NCBI GenBank assembly: GCA_947495575.1
Contig: CANLZL010000002.1
Location: 62,001 to 126,000 of the forward strand
DNA: 64,000 nt
Reading direction: 5' to 3'
DNA from: an uncultured Nioella sp.
Lineage (GTDB): Bacteria; Pseudomonadota; Alphaproteobacteria; Rhodobacterales; Rhodobacteraceae
Shown here piece by piece: positions 60,462 through 64,000 of the stretch (the first letter of the stretch is position 1; every line of letters starts with the position of its first letter). The notes beneath the pieces were generated by a model that saw only the letters and a program-made list of their open reading frames with translations, was not told where the DNA came from and did no database searches. A program made the position numbers and the translations under genes.

Positions 60462-61702
60462 GTTTATCTGAGGCTCCGGCCCCGCAGGAAAGATTATCAA
60501 CCGGTGAGTTCATTGCCCTGATGGCGATGCTTTTTGGCACATTGGCCTTCACCATCGACGCTATGCTGCCAGCCCTTCCCGAGATTGCTGATGAACTGAG
60601 CCCGGAAAACCTCAATCGCACTCAGTTGATCGTCACAAGCTTTGTCTTGGGAATGGGATTGGGCACTTTTGTGACCGGTCCGCTGTCAGATGCTTTTGGC
60701 CGCAAGCCTGTGATCATTGGCGCGGCTGGTCTTTTCTGTATCTCAGCGGCCGTAGCCTGGTGGGCACAATCGCTTGAAGTGATGTTGGTCGCCCGGCTAA
60801 TTCAGGGCCTTGGTGCCGCAGGGCCTCGCGTGGTTGCGTTGGCCATGATCCGCGACCTTTTTGTCGGTCGCGAGATGGCCAAGATCATGTCTTTCGTATT
60901 CCTGATTTTCTCTCTGGTTCCGGCCATTGCACCAACCGTTGGGGCGGGTATCCTGGCCATTGCAGGATGGCGCGCTATCTTTCCCTTCTTTATTCTCTTT
61001 TCTGGGGCGGCGACAATCTGGCTTTGGGTGCGCCAACCCGAAACCCTTCCGCCAGAAGGCCGAAAACCGATGAAGGCCGCTTCATTTGTTTCGGCAATCA
61101 AAGAGGTCTTTTCGATCCCGATGGTGCGCCTGTCCATTGCGATTCAGGCGCTTTGCATGGGGATATTGTTTGGCCTCATTAGTTCGACCCAACAAATCTA
61201 CGACGTGATCTTTGATCAGGGACACCTCTTCCATTTCTGGTTCGGTGCAACGGCTATCTTAGCTTCATCGGCAAGCATCGTGAACGCGGCAATGGTCGTC
61301 CGGCTGGGGATGCGATACTTGATCACATTGGCTTTGGGCAGTCAGATCATTTTCTCGATGATCATGCTGGTCCTGTCCTTTTCTGGCATCTTAGAGGGCG
61401 AAGCTGGTCTATGGCTGTGGTTCGCCTGGTCGACGACGATCTTTTTCATGGTAGGCCTGACACTTGGCAATCTGAACGCCCTCGCGCTGGAGCCATTGGG
61501 CCATATTGCTGGCATGGCCTCGTCGATAACCAGTTCGGTGTCTACAGTTGCCGGGGTCGCCTTCGCAGTGCCGGTCGGCTTGCTGTTCAACGAGACTCTT
61601 GGTCCCTTGGCCGTTGGCACCTTGGCCTACGCAGTGATTGGGTTTTTCCTGATCCGTCGTATGGCCCGGCTAGAACGCGTAGCAGTTGCTGCCGAAGCTT
61701 AG
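60458..61702 (+). CDS. MFS efflux transporter (Bcr/CflA type)
   Basis: Inner-membrane drug/proton antiporter, 414 residues with 12 hydrophobic segments. Motif A-like loop GPLSDAFGRKPVIIGA near residues 73-88, RLIQGLGAAGPRVVALAMIR, and FAIDAMLPALPEIADEL-like text in the first segment (TIDAMLPALPEIADELSPEN). Exports toxic compounds, possibly the acid handled by the coupled ligase; inference. Its stop overlaps the stop of the convergent mfd gene. Confidence 0.92.
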   Translation: MSLSEAPAPQERLSTGEFIALMAMLFGTLAFTIDAMLPALPEIADELSPENLNRTQLIVTSFVLGMGLGTFVTGPLSDAFGRKPVIIGAAGLFCISAAVAWWAQSLEVMLVARLIQGLGAAGPRVVALAMIRDLFVGREMAKIMSFVFLIFSLVPAIAPTVGAGILAIAGWRAIFPFFILFSGAATIWLWVRQPETLPPEGRKPMKAASFVSAIKEVFSIPMVRLSIAIQALCMGILFGLISSTQQIYDVIFDQGHLFHFWFGATAILASSASIVNAAMVVRLGMRYLITLALGSQIIFSMIMLVLSFSGILEGEAGLWLWFAWSTTIFFMVGLTLGNLNALALEPLGHIAGMASSITSSVSTVAGVAFAVPVGLLFNETLGPLAVGTLAYAVIGFFLIRRMARLERVAVAAEA

Positions 61703-64000
61703 ACCTTTTTCGCCTCCTTGACCTTAGCGGCAAGATCGCGGGCAATCGCAAAGGCGCCCTTGATTTTGTCGGCCTCGTTTTTCCAATCACGGCGCACGAC
61801 GATCTTGTTGTCGCGCACTTTGGCAAGGCCCTTCTGATCATGCACAAAAACGACAAGCCCGGCGGGATTTGCGAATTTATCGTTATGAAACTGGATCGTT
61901 GCCCCTTTCGGCCCGCCATCCAGTTTGGCAATGCCCGCACGTTTGCACATCGCCTTGATGCGAACAACCAGCAGCAAGGTGTTGACCTCTTTGGGTAATT
62001 TTCCAAACCGGTCGATCAATTCAGCAGCGAAGCCTTCTAATTCCACTTTGGTTGAAAGCTGGCTCAGGCGCCGATAGAGGCCAAGGCGGACATCCAGATC
62101 CGGCACATAGGCCTCAGGGATCAACACGGGCACGCCCAGATTGATTTGCGGTGCCCATGTGCCGTCATCTTCGGTAAGCCCTTCGATATTTCCGGCACGG
62201 ATTTTGGCAATCGCCTCCTCCAGCATCGACTGATACAACTCGAACCCGACCTCTTTCACATGGCCCGATTGCTCTTCACCAACGATATTGCCCGCACCAC
62301 GAATATCGAGGTCCTGGCTGGCAATTGTAAAACCCGCACCGAGGCTGTCGAGGCTACCCAGAACACGAAGGCGCTTCTCTGCCGCGGCGGTCAGTTTCTT
62401 GCGGGGTTTCGTCGTAAGATAGGCATAAGCCCTTGTTTTTGAACGACCAACGCGGCCCCTGATCTGATAAAGCTGTGCCAGCCCATACATATCGGCCCGA
62501 TGTATAACCATTGTATTGGCCGTCGGGATATCAATACCACTTTCGATGATCGTAGTGGCCAGAAGCACGTCATATTTGCCGTCATAGAAGGCATTCATCC
62601 GGTCATCCAGCTCGCCTGCGGCCATCTGGCCATGAGCGACCACAAAGCTGACTTCAGGCACCTGATCGCGCAGGAAAGCTTCGATTTCGGGCAAATCTTC
62701 GATCCGGGGCACAACGTAGAAACTTTGCCCGCCACGATAATGCTCGCGCAACAGCGCTTCGCGGATGGTGACCGCATCAAATTCGCTGACATAGGTGCGG
62801 ATTGCCAAACGATCGACCGGTGGGGTGCCGATCAGGCTGAGGTCGCGCACGCCAGACAGTGACATCTGTAAGGTCCGCGGAATTGGTGTCGCGGAAAGGG
62901 TCAGAACATGTACCTCAGATCGCATATCCTTCAGGCGTTCTTTATGTCCGACGCCAAACCGCTGTTCTTCGTCAATGATCAAAAGGCCAAGGTTGTTGAA
63001 CCGAATGGCTTTGGCCAAAAGCGCATGGGTGCCAATACAGATATCAACACTGCCATCGGTCAGACCTTTGCGCGTATCAGCGGCTTGTTTTGCGGGAATA
63101 AAACGCGATAACTTCCTGACATTAATCGGAAATCCGCGAAAACGGTCTGCAAATGTCTGGGCGTGTTGACGTGCTAAAAGGGTTGTGGGTGCAATCACCG
63201 CAACCTGCATTCCGGCGGCCGCTGCAACAAAGGCCGCGCGCATGGCCACCTCGGTTTTGCCAAATCCAACATCGCCCACAACCAGCCGGTCCATTGGCCG
63301 ACCACGTGCCAGATCATCCAGTGTATCGCCAATTGCCGTCAGCTGATCATCGGTTTCTTCATAGGGGAACCGCGCGCAAAAGGCCTCCCACATATCGCCA
63401 GGAGCCTCAACCACGGGTGCCGAGCGCAATTCGCGCTCTGCCGCGACCCGGATCAGCTTGTCCGCGATCTCACGAATACGCTCTTTCAGTTTGGCCTTTT
63501 TGGCCTGCCACGCGCCGCCGCCAAGGCGATCCAGAAGGCCGTGATCATGGCCATACCTGCTGAGGAGTTCGATGTTTTCGACGGGCAGAAACAAGCGATC
63601 GCCGCCCGAATATTCCAACGCAATGCACTCATGTGGTGCGCCTGCAGCCGTTACCGTTTCCAGCCCGTTATATTTGCCAACGCCATGATCAACATGCACG
63701 ATCAGGTCGCCGGGGCTGAGGCTTTGCGCCTCCGTCAGATAGTTCTCTGCCCGTTTGGTTTTGCGCTTCGGGCGGATCAGACGGTCGCCCAGAACGTCCT
63801 GTTCCGAGATGACCGAGAGGCCCTGGGCGGTAAACCCCTGCTCCAATGGCCAGACCGCCAGATGCACATTTCCGGGTTCAAATCCGGCACTGGCGTCGGG
63901 TATTCTTGTCAGATCCGTCAGGTCCTGATCTTCCAACAACCCTTCCAGACGTTCGCGGGCCCCATCGGACCAACTGGCGATAACGACGGCGCGAGTCTTT
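61699..64000 (-). CDS. mfd: Transcription-repair coupling factor Mfd (N-terminus outside the window)
   Basis: Removes stalled RNA polymerase and recruits UvrAB. The frame runs off the right edge, leaving about 766 C-terminal residues. Visible parts: the RNA-polymerase-interacting domain (GDLIVHVDHGVGKYNGLETV, LEYSGGDRLFLPVENIELLS), translocase motif I VGDVGFGKTEVAMRAAF, motif II IIDEEQRFGVGHKE, SATPIPRTLQMSLSG, TTIIESGIDIPTANTMVIHR and QLYQIRGRVGRSKTRAYAYL, then the C-terminal D7 domain. The UvrB-like N-terminal domains lie beyond 64000. Confidence 0.97.
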   Translation of the reverse strand, partial: KTRAVVIASWSDGARERLEGLLEDQDLTDLTRIPDASAGFEPGNVHLAVWPLEQGFTAQGLSVISEQDVLGDRLIRPKRKTKRAENYLTEAQSLSPGDLIVHVDHGVGKYNGLETVTAAGAPHECIALEYSGGDRLFLPVENIELLSRYGHDHGLLDRLGGGAWQAKKAKLKERIREIADKLIRVAAERELRSAPVVEAPGDMWEAFCARFPYEETDDQLTAIGDTLDDLARGRPMDRLVVGDVGFGKTEVAMRAAFVAAAAGMQVAVIAPTTLLARQHAQTFADRFRGFPINVRKLSRFIPAKQAADTRKGLTDGSVDICIGTHALLAKAIRFNNLGLLIIDEEQRFGVGHKERLKDMRSEVHVLTLSATPIPRTLQMSLSGVRDLSLIGTPPVDRLAIRTYVSEFDAVTIREALLREHYRGGQSFYVVPRIEDLPEIEAFLRDQVPEVSFVVAHGQMAAGELDDRMNAFYDGKYDVLLATTIIESGIDIPTANTMVIHRADMYGLAQLYQIRGRVGRSKTRAYAYLTTKPRKKLTAAAEKRLRVLGSLDSLGAGFTIASQDLDIRGAGNIVGEEQSGHVKEVGFELYQSMLEEAIAKIRAGNIEGLTEDDGTWAPQINLGVPVLIPEAYVPDLDVRLGLYRRLSQLSTKVELEGFAAELIDRFGKLPKEVNTLLLVVRIKAMCKRAGIAKLDGGPKGATIQFHNDKFANPAGLVVFVHDQKGLAKVRDNKIVVRRDWKNEADKIKGAFAIARDLAAKVKEAKKV

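Overview
The window looks like chromosomal DNA of a marine Roseobacter-group alphaproteobacterium (Rhodobacteraceae). The basis is the gene order rplU-rpmA-GNAT-obgE-proB-proA, an L21 protein with an Ala-rich tail plus helix-hairpin-helix extension, a soluble PhoR next to pstSCAB-phoU-phoB, PstC/PstA with long N-terminal extensions, rpsB-tsf, and many periplasmic-binding-protein transporters. No rRNA and no CRISPR array is visible; one tRNA is present.

Bases 1-10,580 are transport and catabolism. A TRAP transporter (receptor, DctQ, DctM) runs into a LarA-like protein. A sugar ABC system follows, with a type 1 binding protein, a double-ABC ATPase, a rare 681-residue permease that fuses two membrane domains, and a beta-propeller lactonase. 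Bases 10,580-19,250 are a patchwork of mobile DNA. It holds fragments of an IS3-family orfA, a serine recombinase C-terminus and a decayed IS6-like transposase, then an isolated phage packaging/modification cassette (ParB-methyltransferase, DUF5681, large terminase), small regulators, a TetR-controlled peroxiredoxin/NTF2 cluster and a short tyrosine recombinase. Bases 19,468-24,689 are a LysR-controlled tripartite tricarboxylate transporter (TTT) with an enolase-superfamily enzyme. Bases 24,770-27,530 are a compact module (small ORF, DUF3489, DUF2924, large serine recombinase) that ends about 270-350 bp from the 3' end of tRNA-Ser(CGA). This fits island integration at that tRNA.

From 27,794 on the DNA is mostly core genome: tRNA-Ser, a DUF2059 protein, rplU-rpmA, a GNAT enzyme, obgE-proB-proA, a metC-like gene, and the phosphate regulon with a textbook triple Pho box before pstS. 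Then come an old-yellow-enzyme homologue, a LuxR-type regulator, a structured noncoding stretch, tsf-rpsB, and a small secreted protein made of two Cys-rich repeats. These are followed by a DUF2461/GNAT pair, pseudouridine catabolism (psuK-psuG), DUF502, a YejA-type receptor, a candidate small RNA, 3-hydroxybutyrate dehydrogenase, a patatin, an aquaporin, an XRE-cupin regulator divergent from an acyl-CoA-ligase/DsbA-like/MFS operon, and the C-terminal part of mfd.

Two themes recur. First, in three unrelated transporter operons (TRAP, TTT, Pst) a GC-rich stem-loop sits exactly between the binding-protein gene and the first permease gene, which suggests expression tuning. Second, the window has several accessory signals worth testing: the serine-recombinase module at tRNA-Ser, the orphan terminase-methyltransferase cassette, the ten-cysteine repeat protein and two candidate noncoding RNAs. 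All functions were assigned by reading motifs; no database search was run.
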